Positions 1 to 10,463 of a stretch of 64,000 nt of DNA are shown piece after piece; the first letter of the stretch is position 1, and the number at the start of each line of letters is the position of its first letter. The notes under the pieces were generated by a model. The model was not told where the DNA came from. It ran no database searches and was given only the letters and a program-made list of their open reading frames with translations. The DNA comes from Diploptera punctata (lineage: Eukaryota; Arthropoda; Insecta; Blattodea; Blaberidae), in NCBI GenBank assembly GCA_030220185.1, contig JASPKZ010009688.1, forward strand, positions 1 through 64,000. Direction: 5' to 3'. Position numbers and translations under genes: made by a program.

Positions 1-880
1 AGCGTCCCCCCCTGTATATATTCACACACCCTGTTGGCATAGCTTTGTATGTACATTGTACGAAGAATATAAAAACGACAGTGGTTTTTACTTCCCGCCC
101 TAGGTATTAATTTTTGATTTACAGTACAGTTATTTATAGGGTTGCAAACCTGAATTTAGAAATTGAACTTTAAATCATGTTACCATCCGTAATCCGAGAG
201 AACGCACTTCTCGTGTAAAAAATTTATTGTAACATGCCATTTGTTGCTTAATTTTGGCGGAATAATTGTATCGTAACGAAACAACGTCACTAATGTGAAA
301 ATGCAAACAATTTTACAAATTATTTTAAAAGATGTAAGATTTGGCAGATTGAAGTCCAGAAGTGTTATTCTACCATAGATACCGTGGACATTTATTTATA
401 GGTCCTTCCTGTATCAGTAAATGTCAAAACCATAGTTATCATCTTTAATGAAGATACAAGGAAATATCCAGCAAAGTCACTATTCGGCCAGTAAAAAAAT
501 TCCCTTTTAAGTAGGCGATTAGAAACAAAGGGATGCAAGTGATTTTTTATCTCTTGAAAAAAGTGAGTGTGTTTAAGCATTAATGTATTTTTCCAGTTAT
601 CTGGGGTAAAACATCATCACCCGAAGTTCTCATTTCCAATTACCTGTCATTTTCTTATACAACTTCAACTTTAAAACTGTTTTCCCAATACTGCACAACT
701 TGCACTTGTAACCTCCTCAATTATACAACGTACCTACTTTTTTACATATGTGCCAAATTTGGAAGACAAATAAACCCATGATTAAACAGATTCTTCTAAT
801 CTTGCGGACTCCTAGAATATAGTACATTCCATTGTGAATCTAATACTCTATTTCGACAATAAAGTGACTAACGTGGTACT
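1..880 (+). repeat. Dispersed repeat R1, copy 1
   Basis: Non-coding AT-rich sequence that reappears, recognisably aligned along its length, at 38820-39730 and 59935-60765, with a partial fourth copy at 39830-40060. Shared landmarks in order are a segment near 'gtcgtaacgaaacaacgtcac', an exon-like piece at 348-417 bounded by AG, the hexamer-rich stretch 'ctcttgaaaaaagtgag', and a final block ending 'aaacccatgattaaacag'. No terminal inverted repeat, poly-A tail or coding frame was found, so whether it is a mobile element or an old segmental duplication is open. Copy 1 is cut by the window start. Confidence 0.7.
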
Positions 881-1287
881 TTCACTGTCCCTCAAATGTG
901 TATTAATATATCACGTGATACTATGCATATGCATTTGAAAGATAACTCATTGGAAATCAAAACAAATGTATTCTAAAACTGCAAATATTCTGTTTTTCAT
1001 TCTTATGGATACATTTTCTTTCATTTAAAATAAACATCCCCATTCTTTAAAATAAACAGAACTTCATGCCGCGAGAGGTTTGCAAGACAACTGATCTACT
1101 AATTGGCTGACCTCTTGTGTCATTTTATAGAGGTAGGTAAAAAGTGTATAAAATGATCCCACTACAGACCATAGACGATAATGTAAACAGTATATGGTTG
1201 GTATGTGGTCAGGATGTCTTCTAATTCTTATAGTCGCTATTTATTATATCTCGCATAATTCATCGCGATCCTGGGTGGACACCGATC
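881..1287. other. No feature recognised
   Basis: AT-rich sequence without a convincing frame, tRNA-like head or repeat relation that I could see. Confidence 0.5.
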
Positions 1288-1475
1288 TCCTAACTAACTA
1301 ACTCACTGGCTCTATCGAACCGTAGATATACGGTCTCGCGGACATAAGCTCTGCATACATCCCTAACCTCAGCTAATGTCTCCCAATCATCCAATGTATA
1401 ATATACTTCCCATAATTATCATGGATGTAATTCTACCACCTCATTCTTGGTCTACCAACTGGGCGTTTCCCTAAG
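1288..1475 (-). mobile_element. LINE-A 3' end fragment
   Basis: Read on the minus strand, this is the C-terminal end of a non-LTR retrotransposon open reading frame. It contains the degenerate equivalents of the 'VGRPRMRWE' and 'DRDVWRAYVRAAMNLRVR' blocks seen better in the copies at 16150-16370 and 56280-56509. It is short, has indels and stops, and lacks the endonuclease and reverse-transcriptase core, as expected of a 5'-truncated retrocopy. Confidence 0.65.
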
Positions 1476-1497
1476 GACACCGATCTCCTACTGACAA

Positions 1498-1578
1498 TTA
1501 TTCCATGAAAACATTTCTTCTCCACAGGGACTTGAAGAATCGTAGACCCCTGCCAAGGCATGATACATTAGGTCGTTG
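1498..1578 (-). mobile_element. SINE-2 head fragment
   Basis: The minus strand matches the tRNA-like head and first body block of SINE-2 ('ccaaggcatgatac...' and 'ccatgagaaaa...' landmarks). The same fragment with the same right flank occurs at 40420-40490, so it was duplicated with its surroundings. Confidence 0.5.
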
Positions 1579-2527
1579 GATTTTTCGATTCCTGTATTAA
1601 TTATTAAAATATGGAAATTTCCGCATTAATGATTTTCTTCCGCCTATTGCTTGCTTTGTTCATTAACTCCAGGTTATCTACTTATTTATAATATCGATCT
1701 TATTGATTTTTCTCCTTTAATAATTCTCTATGTTTTGCAAGTTAATACACGACACTCATTTGTTCTCAGACTACAATATTATACACTACATAAGTTAGTT
1801 ATTTCGGTAGATCAACATAATGTTTCAGGTCTAGTTTAATGTAAAAGTTAACAAAACAAATTTCATAAAACATCAAGAAACCTCTTGAAGAAGTGAGTAT
1901 GTAAAGGCATCAATTTGTCTGGTGAAAAGCACTCATCACCCACTGGTCGCAGGTTATCAGACAGCCTATAAGACCGTTAGACTCTTAAGCACTAGTCCAT
2001 CACATCATCTATAATTCGAAACATCTAATAATATGTTCCTTAAAACTTCCCACGAATAGCTTCATCTCTTCGTTTCATTATCGCTACTCACCAACCTGCA
2101 AACATCAGTCAATCAGCTGAATGTCGCGGCCGCCTGTCACAGTATTAATAATAATTCATGCATAAATTCAAAATAAAACAAGAGTTAATGTAATATCGGT
2201 GATTATGATAGTCAGATGATGTTCCAAAATAATCCGTTTTAATAAGAGAATTAGGCCTATGCTTCTAGTTGATTTTCCAAAATAAAACTTATTCCTCAAA
2301 GCTGAAAATCCAGATCTTGCATTTCCACCCAGACCCATATTTACTCTATGGAGGGCATCACTATAAACAATACTCTCATATTCAAACAATTTTGAAAATG
2401 TTTAATCATTGATCGATGAACTCTATTGAGTAGGGCCTAACACTAAGATATTGGGGCTGAAATAAACATCAGTAAACTAAACATATGTTTACACATAGAA
2501 ATACATTGTATAATGGAAATTAACAGC
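1579..2527. other. AT-rich spacer; first 110 bp duplicated at 40.5 kb
   Basis: The first 110 bases resemble 40495-40600. The rest shows no supported gene; open frames at 1651-1839 and 2168-2389 have no recognisable domain and look like chance frames. Confidence 0.45.
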
Positions 2528-2767
2528 TAATGGCAAATAGGGATTTTTTGAAGATGTGGCTGAATTCAAAAACCTACGAACAATAATTACAAACAGTAAT
2601 GAGATGCGCAGGGAAATAAACATAGGCTCAATTCTAGAAATTCATGCTATTATGCAATACAGGGACACTTGTCCCAACGCCTCTAAAAAATGTCTAACTG
2701 AATTTCTTCTCTCAGTTTCATTACATGACTCTTACTTTAAGGGACGAAATAAGATTAAAGTTTAAAA
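2528..2767 (+). mobile_element. LINE-A internal fragment
   Basis: An open stretch from 2556 encodes 'AEFKNLRTIITNSNEMRREI' followed by a degenerate 'GSILEIHAIMQYRDTCP'. This corresponds to the 'EFKYLGTIITNRNEMR...LNSGNACYYALQELLSS' segment that lies C-terminal to the reverse-transcriptase core in the other LINE-A copies here (for example 47340-47900 and 54720-54900). It ends in out-of-frame remnants of the 'LTLRDEIRLK' block. Only about 70 codons survive, so it is a dead fragment and not a small gene. Confidence 0.7.
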
Positions 2768-2856
2768 AACCTGACCCACTGAGACTCGAACCCTGGACCT
2801 TCCGGGTTGTAGCGTGTTGCCTTAATCAACTACACTACGGCGTGCCCCACTCGTAA
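2768..2856 (-). mobile_element. SINE-4 tRNA-like head
   Basis: The minus strand gives an A-box-like 'tgtagttgattaaggc' and a B box 'agggttcgagtctcagtg' at tRNA spacing. The stem pairing is too poor for a functional tRNA. This is the head of SINE-4, better seen at 7985-8280, and it lies directly against the LINE-A fragment. Confidence 0.65.
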
Positions 2857-3845
2857 GATAAACGTTCACTTGAGTAAAAATACGTGATTTTTGTGAAATA
2901 TGTAAAAATATGTGCTATACCCTGCATATTGGTACCTTAATTCGTAAACAGGACGAGAATTTAACTTTAAATAACGTAAAAACAAATAAATATGTATTTA
3001 CATGAGAATCCTACCCCTGTTCATGGATTCCTTTGCAATAAAAGTGAAGACTGCAACACAGTACTTCAACAATATAAACTGTAGCGTTTGGAGATACGTA
3101 TTCGCGAGGTCACGGATTCATATCCCGACCAACCTGGCCGAGCGTTTTCACTTGTTAGGATAAATTCTGGGTTGTAATTCCATTACCAGGTCCCGTTCCA
3201 TCACAGTCGCAATTTCATAAAAAATACAAGTAAATAAATAGGTTCTGTATGACCTCATATTACGGCGTCTTTAATATAAAAAAATTACATCTTTTGTCTG
3301 TAAAAATCCTTGTCTTATTCACGACAGAAATAAACAATCGGTTCATCGATCGATAAAAATAACAAAAAAAAATTGTGTTATTTTTTAAAGTTCAAAACTG
3401 GGTTATTCTATGTCAGGGGTGTACCTGTTGATGTATCAACGAGAACAAGCGAGTCCAGCCAACATTTCGCTTTCACTTTGTGGTTTTATATATTTATTCA
3501 CTCGTTACTAAGTCCTTGTACCACTCGGTTTACTTCGTCAGGAGAGAAAATAGCCAAGTTAATGTTCACCAGATCACTTGGCGCTCCGTGAGGCTGTTCC
3601 GTTTCAACATGTTTCTATTGTAAACCACGTAATACCACTAAATAAATATATATGTTTTACATTTCCAGTTGAATGAATAAAAATAAAATTAGAGGTTAAT
3701 TAAACTGTGTGGTGAACATCACAATCAACCGGATATGATGGCTGCTAGAGTCAATTTTTAATTTGGAGTTTCACATAAGCCCCCCCCCTTTTTAATGGTC
3801 GGATCTCGCTCAGTTTTGGACAATAATTATCTACATTTTAATAAC
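2857..3845. other. AT-rich spacer with a tRNA-like remnant
   Basis: No supported gene. At 3105-3140 the plus strand has a weak B-box-like 'gaggtcacggattcatatcc', possibly an eroded SINE head. The 72-codon open frame at 3373-3591 has no recognisable domain. A short poly-C run lies near 3780. Confidence 0.4.
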
Positions 3846-3849
3846 ATAT

Positions 3850-4480
3850 ACTGAGTTTATATCCATTGTAATAAGTAATCTCACGAGTGTTTTACAAATC
3901 AATAAATTTTGTCTAGAGGATTTCGAAATCAAGAGTGACACTTGTTGGGACAATTTATCGAATAAAATTAAGCTGTTTACTCAAAAATCATTATATAAAT
4001 ATAGTTACCGATATTTAAAAATATTTATATATTTAATGTAAACGGCGATGTTTGAAGACTAGTCTGAAATTTGAAGTTATGTTTATTCACTGCAACCTGA
4101 TCATATTATTTATTGCCAAATAAGATCACAATATTGTAAGAATGCGCCCTAGCGAAGGAATAATGAAACACATTAAAGTGTATATTATAACCAACATTAT
4201 GGGTTATTAATTAATTTCTTTTTTTACTAAACATCTCTTTAAAATCAAGGAATCTGTTCATTATTTGCTATATTCAATATATTTGTTGGAGAGTTAGTCA
4301 CTGCAAAATAATTCTCTGATCTGATCTGATTATTAGAAAGGAACAGCTTTCTTTATCACAAAAGTAGGAGGTGATAAAGATAAATTGATAAAGATTGAGG
4401 TGAAACACGACTGTCATTGGTTGTAAAACAAAATTCATTGAAGCGCGATTGATCATTGACTACCATTTGGGGCATGAGTT
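3850..4480 (+). repeat. Dispersed repeat R2, copy 1 (left arm of inverted pair)
   Basis: Aligns with 62725-63710 in the same orientation and with 5488-6105 in the opposite one. Landmarks are 'cacgagtg' near the start, 'atgtaaacggcgatgtttga', 'gtaagaatgcgccctag', a run around 'ggagctttctttat' and a final 'gtcattgactaccatttggg'. No coding frame is shared between copies. With the reverse copy at 5.5 kb it forms an inverted repeat around a 1-kb centre. Confidence 0.7.
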
Positions 4481-4486
4481 AAATCT

Positions 4487-4884
4487 CATCCATCCAGAGT
4501 ATTTCTGCCCGAGAGCAGGTCCTTCACTGCAATCATAGCATTTTCTTGCTATGTTTGCAGCTTTACTAGGCAATTGTAGGTATGGTAGCTTCCCGTTGCT
4601 TTCCACACCGGTGAAGGATGATGACGATAATGATAAGGATGGTGATAATGATAAGGATGGTGATATTGATAAGGGTGATGGTGATAATGATAAGGATGGT
4701 GATATTGATAAGGGTGATGATGATGGCCATATGATTTCGGGGACCATTCGGGCCTTAAAGTTTTCGTGACACTTGTCTTACAGGTGAGGAAAAGCCCCGA
4801 TAAAAACCTCACCCAGAAAAACTGCCCCCGACCGGAGTTCGAACACGGCAAGGCAGCACGATACCTCGAGACCACAGCGGTGGA
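4487..4884 (-). mobile_element. SINE-1, near full length
   Basis: On the minus strand it begins with a tRNA-like head ('gtggtctcgaggtatcgtg' A-box region, then a B-box-like 'gttcgaactccggtcgggg'), followed by the SINE-1 body: 'tcctcacctgtaagacaagt', 'ggtgtggaaagcaacgggaa', 'ctacaattgcctagtaaagc', and a hairpin near 'agcaagaaaatgcta'. The internal 'catcatcatcc' segment found in other copies is expanded here into a short minisatellite (4608-4725). The overlapping frames on both strands are by-products of that repeat. Confidence 0.8.
4608..4725 (+). repeat. 18-bp minisatellite inside SINE-1
   Basis: Repeats of 'gataatgataaggatggt' and the variant 'gatattgataagggtgat', about six units, arranged as an interleaved pattern of the two variants. 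The seed is the ATC-rich part of the SINE-1 body. Confidence 0.75.
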
Positions 4885-5487
4885 CATGAGTTAAATAGTA
4901 GTTAAAAACGACGCCGCATCTCTACACGTGCGAGATGTTGCGTCGCACTGAGCCTCTCTATAAACCGCATCACTTATTTTGAACTTAAAAAAGTTAACAC
5001 AAATGAAATATTGTCCACTCACCCATTGCTAAAACATCGTCCCGAGTGTAGATTACATACAAAGTAGCTAAACCACATAAACACGCGCACAAACGCTTTT
5101 TAAAATCATGTTATGTAAATAAACACATCACGGCCGAGAACATGTTCATTACCGCTTCATATTAAAGGGTACGTCAGATGTCACCACGGCCTTCTTGATC
5201 CACGTACGTGTCTCTTAATTCTCCATTTACTGGGTTTAATCAAGTAATCCGTGATTGCGATTAGCAGAGTTAGCAGTCCTACAAGATGATATAACTTCGT
5301 TCTCTACGATGATATAAAGCTAAGGTAATAAACTAGAGATAAACTTATCTGCACGTTGTGCGCATTTCATATGTTTTAACGTAAAAAATTGCTAACAATG
5401 AGTAAAATAATAAACATTAATTTTCAGTAAAAAAAGATTGGTAAATGTATGAAATGTAACCAAATAAATATTTATTGTGACTATTTA
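4885..5487. other. Centre of the R2 inverted pair; no gene seen
   Basis: Together with the SINE-1 copy this is the spacer between the two R2 arms. No tRNA-like head, long frame or repeat relation to the rest of the window was found. Confidence 0.4.
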
Positions 5488-6105
5488 ACTCATGTCGCAA
5501 ATGCTAGTCAATGACCAATCACGTTTCAATGAATTCTGTTTTACACCAATAACAGTTGTGTTTCACCTCGCTCTTTATGGATTTCTCTTTATCAGCTCCT
5601 GCTTTTGTGATAAAGAAAGCTCCTCCTTTTTTAATATTCTGAACAGGTTAGACCATTATTTTTCTCCAGCAAAATACATTGAATATAGTAAATAATGAAT
5701 ATATTCAGTGATTTTACTAAGTTTTTTTATTCAAAATATAAATGATTAACCTAAAATGTTGATTATAATAGTTTGATGTGATTCATTATTTCTCCACTAG
5801 AGTGCATTCTTACAATATTGCGATCCTATTTAGCAATAAATAATATGAACGAATTGCAGTGAATATACATAACCTGACATTTTTAATTTGTTTTCAAACA
5901 TCGCCGTTTTCATTAACTATATAAATATTTTAAAACACCTGTAACTATATTCAAATAATTACTTTTTAGTAAAGAGCTTAATTTTATTCGTTAAATAGTC
6001 CTAACAAATGCTACTCTTGATTTCCAAATTCTCTAGATAAATTCACTCCTCACTTCGTGAGTCGCGAATTTATCGATAATTTGGAAATCACTCGTGGCGT
6101 TACTT
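5488..6105 (-). repeat. Dispersed repeat R2, copy 2 (right arm of inverted pair)
   Basis: Reverse-complement match to 3850-4480, from 'gctagtcaatgaccaatcacg' through 'tgcattcttacaatattgcg' and 'caaacatcgccgttttcatt' to 'aatcactcgtggcgttactt'. The last landmark matches the start of the 62.7-kb copy better than copy 1, so the arms are diverged and not a recent palindrome. The frame at 5492-5695 lies inside the repeat and is not conserved. Confidence 0.7.
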
Positions 6106-6244
6106 ATGAAAAAGTCAAAATGAAGTATATTACGAGTAAAACAAATGTTTATATGCGCTAAAAGTCAACACAGTGTAATGAGAAGTAAGACTCGTAATAA
6201 TTTCTCTTGTTCAATATGTATTATCTGTGTTACAATCTTGGCTT

Positions 6245-6316
6245 AGCAGGTGCTTGGGGTAGAAGACGATTAAGGCTCTCGTCTTTCAGGACAATCGGCA
6301 CAAAATAAGTTATCAG
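6245..6316 (-). mobile_element. SINE-4, left half split by hAT insertion
   Basis: Carries the SINE-4 body landmarks 'cttggggtagaag' and 'ggacaatcggcac' and stops exactly at the 8-bp duplication 'gttatcag'. The continuation 'ccctgc...' resumes at 8591, after the transposon, matching the uninterrupted order 'caatcggcac...tcagccctgc' at 7225-7245. Confidence 0.7.
6309..6316. other. Left target-site duplication of hAT-like element
   Basis: The octamer 'gttatcag' is repeated exactly at 8583-8590, directly outside the other terminal inverted repeat. Confidence 0.85.
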
Positions 6317-6419
6317 TAGAGCGAGGAATTTTATGAAATTTCATGTTTTAAACTATTGGTCAGAGAGCGCTGAGACTAAGTATCTTTACATTTCATACTA
6401 CTATAATAATACTAATGCT

Positions 6420-6485
6420 TTATTTTAGCTGGCAGAGTTAAGGCCATAAGGCCTTCTCTTCCACTCAACCAGCGAAGAGTAGAAT
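6420..6485 (+). repeat. Short shared repeat 'gagttaaggccat...ggccttctc'
   Basis: The motif 'gagttaaggccataaggcct' followed by 'tctcttccactca' also occurs at 17268-17308, next to a TTTA run. A weak trace lies at 52040-52060. It is probably the terminal piece of an unidentified retroelement. Confidence 0.5.
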
Positions 6486-7136
6486 TATACAAAAATTACA
6501 TACATCTTACAATTTAAGATATTAAAATACAGACTAAACAAAATACAATGATGATGTGATCTAATACTAGCTAATACTAACAAAAACATAGAATATAATA
6601 ACATTAAAATGATATAAAATAAAGTAAAGTAAGTATGTATGATATGTAGAATCAAATAAGACCAACAAAAACTTCATATTTCATAATATTTTAGCAAAAT
6701 GTTCATATTTTAGTGAAAATTTCATACTCCTTCATATTTTTCAACTTTCAAATTCCCATATTTTTTTTCAAAAACTGTTCTAGGAATTCATTAAAATATT
6801 TCTTGAAATAAATGTATTTATGTAATGTTTGACAGTGTAACGTGGTAGACAAGTGAAAATTCTTCAGTATTCTTTCTGAACAAGATAAATAGATTTGATA
6901 AAAGCAAATAATTAGATGAGGAGTCACAGAGTGACAGTGTTAGATGGAGGTTTTTGTCCTAATCTCGATCCCCAGACAAGAACATGAGCCCAGATAAATA
7001 AGTAGAAGAACAATGTTGGAATATTCTATAGTCAGGTATAACAGCTTATTGCTACCTGACAGCAGTCCTTACTTTGTGAACAGATTACAGCATTTATATG
7101 TAGGAGAGACTGCTGGTAAACTTGAAGCAGTAAAGT

Positions 7137-7300
7137 AAAGTAAAGTAAAGTAATCCCACTACAGGCCTCGAGAGGCCCTTGGGGCAGTAGGAGTATAAAG
7201 CTACCACTTTTTCTGGACAATCGGCACTTGATGTCAGCCCTGCGTGACGGCCGCGTTTACCCCCAGAACAAGCGTCTGGTACTCATTTCCGTTTAAGTGT
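7137..7300 (-). mobile_element. SINE-4 fragment inside the hAT element
   Basis: Body of SINE-4 ('gtaatcccactacaggcctc', 'ggacaatcggcac', 'tggtactcatttccg'), lacking the tRNA-like head. It begins with four repeats of 'aaagt', which may be the SINE tail. Confidence 0.65.
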
Positions 7301-7984
7301 TTTGTGAAATTAGTAAAGTTCATGTAGGTAAGGGCATCAGACTATCGAATATAGCATGATACAAGTATGCTGCCATAACATCGTGTTATGTTGAGCATAA
7401 TTTTTCATCGTGCAAAACAATTCTGACCGACAGGCCTTATAGTTTACTATCAGAAAAGAAAAAAACTTCTGTGCATTACAAACAGAATCGACAATTGGAT
7501 TGTTCAAAACACAATTAGACCAAGATTATGGACACTATGTTAGACCCATCCCATGAAAAAAAAATGTTAAATTAATTCTTAACTACATTTCACGATGTTT
7601 GAAGTTCAATATTAAATGTAACTTTAATTGCAAAGAGAGTTCTGAAATAATCCCTGGAATCAATTATGGACTAATAACTTAACATCTTGTTTCTCCAAAC
7701 ATGGCATCTGGAATGGTTTACTTGTATTTTAAATCGTCCAATTTAATGTTAATGTTACACTTGCATCTCCAGGAATTTAATATCTTTATGCAATGTAAAA
7801 ATAGCAATAATCCAAACTATAAGCCCTACCTGTTCTAAACTTTATTAGTGCTATGTTTCATGGGAACCCGTTTGTTTTGGTTACAATGTTTTGTTCTTGT
7901 ATATATTTGGATTTCATAATTAAATATAATTCAATAAATAAAATAATTGTAGTATATATAACCTCTCAGTTTTTATTTATGAAG
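7301..7984. other. hAT element interior without recognised gene
   Basis: AT-rich, with stops in all frames at short spacing. No transposase motif was found. Confidence 0.4.
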
Positions 7985-8280
7985 GTAAAGTGATTCCATT
8001 ACAGTCTTGGGAGGCCTTTGCGGTAGTGGTATGTTGAAGCTCCCATCTTTCTAGACAATAGAAACGAGATGTCTGCCGTGTTGTCGGATCTGCCTTACGG
8101 CCGCATTTGTGCCCAGAACATGCATCTAGTACTCACTTCCATTAGGATCTGAGACCCCAGGTCCACAATTTCACCAGAAGGTCTGGTCCAGCTAAAAATC
8201 TTGACAATGAGACTCGAACCCATGACTTTCCTGTATGTACCACGTTTCCTTATACAACTACACTATGGCGTGATCCATTA
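7985..8280 (-). mobile_element. SINE-4, best copy
   Basis: On the minus strand it starts with a tRNA-like head: A-box-like 'tagtgtagttgtataagg', then B box 'tgggttcgagtctcattg'. The body follows through 'ttagctggaccagaccttct', 'ggaagtgagtactagatg', 'ggccgtaaggcag' and 'ccactaccgcaaaggcc'. It inserted into the hAT element. The same SINE in the same surroundings occurs at 27635-27825, so that insertion predates the spread or duplication of this hAT segment. Confidence 0.75.
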
Positions 8281-8582
8281 AAATTGTTTCGGATCGTGAA
8301 TATGATATTTTATATTGGGTCAGAATTAATGAAAAACTAATTAAAATCGAAATACAGTGAATATTTTGATTTCTTGAGCTATAAATAAGTTCTGTTTGTC
8401 TCATTTATGTGCTGGTATGTACACTTAGAAGTTATAGTGGGTCTATGTATATAAATATATGTAAAACGTTTAGAAAATAGTAGCCTCATAATATTTTTGT
8501 ATCATAATTTTCATATTCTTCATATTTTGTCTTTACGATTTCATATTTTCGTGTAATTTTCTTCATATAATTCCTCGCTCTA

Positions 8583-8640
8583 GTTATCAGCCCTGCTTCA
8601 TCCGAGAATACATGTCTTGTGAAAGTTTTTTCAGTAGAGT
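8583..8640 (-). mobile_element. SINE-4, right half split by hAT insertion
   Basis: Begins with the target duplication 'gttatcag', then 'ccctgcttcatccgagaatac', resuming the SINE-4 body interrupted at 6316. After about 40 bases the match fades. Confidence 0.55.
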
Positions 8641-8679
8641 TTGGATTCGTCCTGTATTATATAAGTGTTATTTCAAGAG

Positions 8680-8872
8680 TTCCGCTCAGTAGTCGAGCAG
8701 TATCAGGCATGATGCCTTGCTCTCATTAACTATGGGACCGGCGCCCATCCAAATAGTAACGAATTTGGATGCCTACAATAAGTAGCGGCTCAGGTTGGTA
8801 ACGACTGGATCGTCAGCAGCCGGCTGGTAGGCCTAATGCCTTCTAGACCTTTCGCGCCGTGGAGTTAATGTT
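8680..8872 (+). mobile_element. SINE-2, degraded
   Basis: Plus-strand order: degenerate head 'ttccgctcagtagtcgagca', 'gcatgatgcc', then 'atgggaccggcgcccatcc', 'aatttggatgcctacaataag' and 'cagcagccggctggtaggcc'. These match the body blocks of the copies at 25008-25310 and 54261-54577. Confidence 0.6.
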
Positions 8873-9224
8873 GCCTCACATATGAATCAGTAAGTGTTCT
8901 GAAATCTGAACAGATTGTGTGTCATAATGCCGGCCAGTGCCCTTATCGTCGTCGGGTTCCGCTCTGGCGTTAATGTGATCTACTTTCAATTTACACACCA
9001 CTTCGACAGACCATTTTACTCAGATGTATCCTTGTACAGTGTGTAGGACGAGTGTATGTTTATGTGTTTGTGAGTAGTATAAAGTGTGTTGTACGAGGAA
9101 CGATGAAGAGAAGACCCGGCCGGTACTGGCACATAGCCTACTCCTGTAAAAAAACAAAGGGGTTTGCCTGGATTCATGATCCCACCGAACGGACAAATCA
9201 CTTTCAACATTCTTATGCATGCAT

Positions 9225-9725
9225 AATGTAGATAGTTTACAATTTCAATTATTTCATTGGCTACTTTTCTTACAAATGTTTGAAGCATCAAAATGGAAAA
9301 CCTTTGAAGAGGGGAGAGAAACAAATTATTTTGAATGTTTTCAAACAGTTTACTGAAAAAAATCTTACATTAGCTACAACAGGCGAGTCAGCATGGATAA
9401 TAAATTCTGCTCGTAGGCCTAATGAAATTCTAAATAAATGATATCTATCGACTTTATGCAAAAAAGAGTAAACGTCTGGTTAGGTAGATCCATATATAAT
9501 ACTTGGTCATGAAGAGATGGAAGTTACTAATTATTAGCGCCATCTTACCTTGCATTCAGTATTATTTCCCGTAAAATATCATGTTGCCTATGTAAAACAT
9601 TTCTACCATGGACACTTCCGCAGACAATTCAGTCATATGGCGGGTAAAAGTAATGCCACAGTTCCCCAATAGACGGAGTCCGCGGAATAATACCATATGC
9701 AAGTTTGTCAAATTAGCTCGGATGT
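9225..9725 (+). mobile_element. T3 transposon, degraded copy
   Basis: Carries the first-exon remnant of the T3 family: frame '...EKQIILNVFKQFTEKNLTLA' at about 9310-9380, then 'acag' with the donor decayed to 'gcgag'. The right end 'aaattagctcggatg' at about 9708 is the T3 terminal repeat. The 'cagtcatatggcgg' block near 9636 is shared with 51856. The left end was not found; the open frames on the minus strand at 9016-9324 overlap this copy and are not genes. Confidence 0.6.
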
Positions 9726-10279
9726 CTATATATATAAATATACTAAAAGAAAGCAGTTAAGTATAATTTCCTCCTCGGTTTGTCAACCGCTTTATTTCAG
9801 TAGCTAGATATTGACGACATTTAGTGATATCAATAAACATGTTTGTAAACAGTTAGTTTTGCCGTTTTTAGCTGTAAGGCGGTGTTTATGCAATATCTCC
9901 ATGGTGCAAGAGTTACACTTCTTCCACAGAAGCATGTGATGTACAAAACCCATGTAAAAAAAGACGTGCCATTTAATTGCAAGGCACTAAAATCCAGCGC
10001 CAAAGCTCTAATTTAAAATATAGCAAAGTAATACATGTACAGCCTTTGAAATAATTGTTGCCGCACAGTTAATTTTCCAAGTCCGAGAACGAAGTCACTC
10101 CGCATGACCAGATGCCAGTTGTTTGGTTCGCAAGTATACAGAATCTAAAATCCGTTCTATTTGGTTGTGTGTCGTGCAATTGAAAATAATTTCGCGTGTA
10201 TAAGTAGTGCGGAAAATGCTGTAAATAAAGCAAAGCGAAAACAATATAACAAAACAAAGAAAATTAATTGAGATAAGGA
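9726..10279. other. No feature recognised
   Basis: AT-rich, no supported coding or RNA feature. Confidence 0.4.
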
Positions 10280-10294
10280 CGAGAGGGAGAGAGG

Positions 10295-10368
<74 letters not shown>

Positions 10369-10382
10369 GAGTGAGAGGGAGA
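10280..10382 (+). repeat. (GA)n microsatellite
   Basis: About 100 bp of nearly pure GA dinucleotides, ending in a few 'gaca' variants. It produces serine/leucine-alternating frames on the minus strand (10095-10455) that are not genes. Confidence 0.95.
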
Positions 10383-10384
10383 AA

Positions 10385-10463
10385 AAAGCACGAGAGCGGG
10401 ATCGAACACGCGACCTCTTGCATGGGAAATATAAGCTCCTTCCACTAGACCACAACCATTCCC
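10385..10463 (-). mobile_element. tRNA-like SINE head
   Basis: The minus strand shows A box 'tggtctagtggaagga' and B box 'tgttcgatcccgctctcg', separated as in a tRNA. The acceptor ends do not pair and the anticodon stem has mismatches, so a functional tRNA-Gly-like gene is unlikely. It abuts the GA array. Confidence 0.5.

Larger units (their letters stand above)
6317..8582. mobile_element. Non-autonomous hAT-like DNA transposon
   Basis: The left end reads 'tagagcgaggaattttatga'. The right end, reverse-complemented, reads 'tagagcgaggaattatatga', giving terminal inverted repeats of about 20 bp with one mismatch. A perfect 8-bp target duplication flanks them. An 8-bp duplication with ends of the form (C/T)AGAG is characteristic of the hAT superfamily. 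Both subterminal regions are rich in 'ttcatattt' motifs (6668-6750 and 8500-8560), a common hAT trait thought to act in transposase binding. The interior carries later SINE-4 insertions and no transposase frame that I can recognise, so mobilisation would have needed a transposase in trans. A second right end of the family lies at 27826-28125. Confidence 0.8.

Noticed and set aside
4460..4887. Frames rich in Asp/Lys or His/Tyr near 4.6 kb
   Set aside because: SINE-1 with an internal minisatellite read on both strands.
10095..10455. Serine/leucine-rich frames
   Set aside because: Translation of the (GA)n array on the minus strand.
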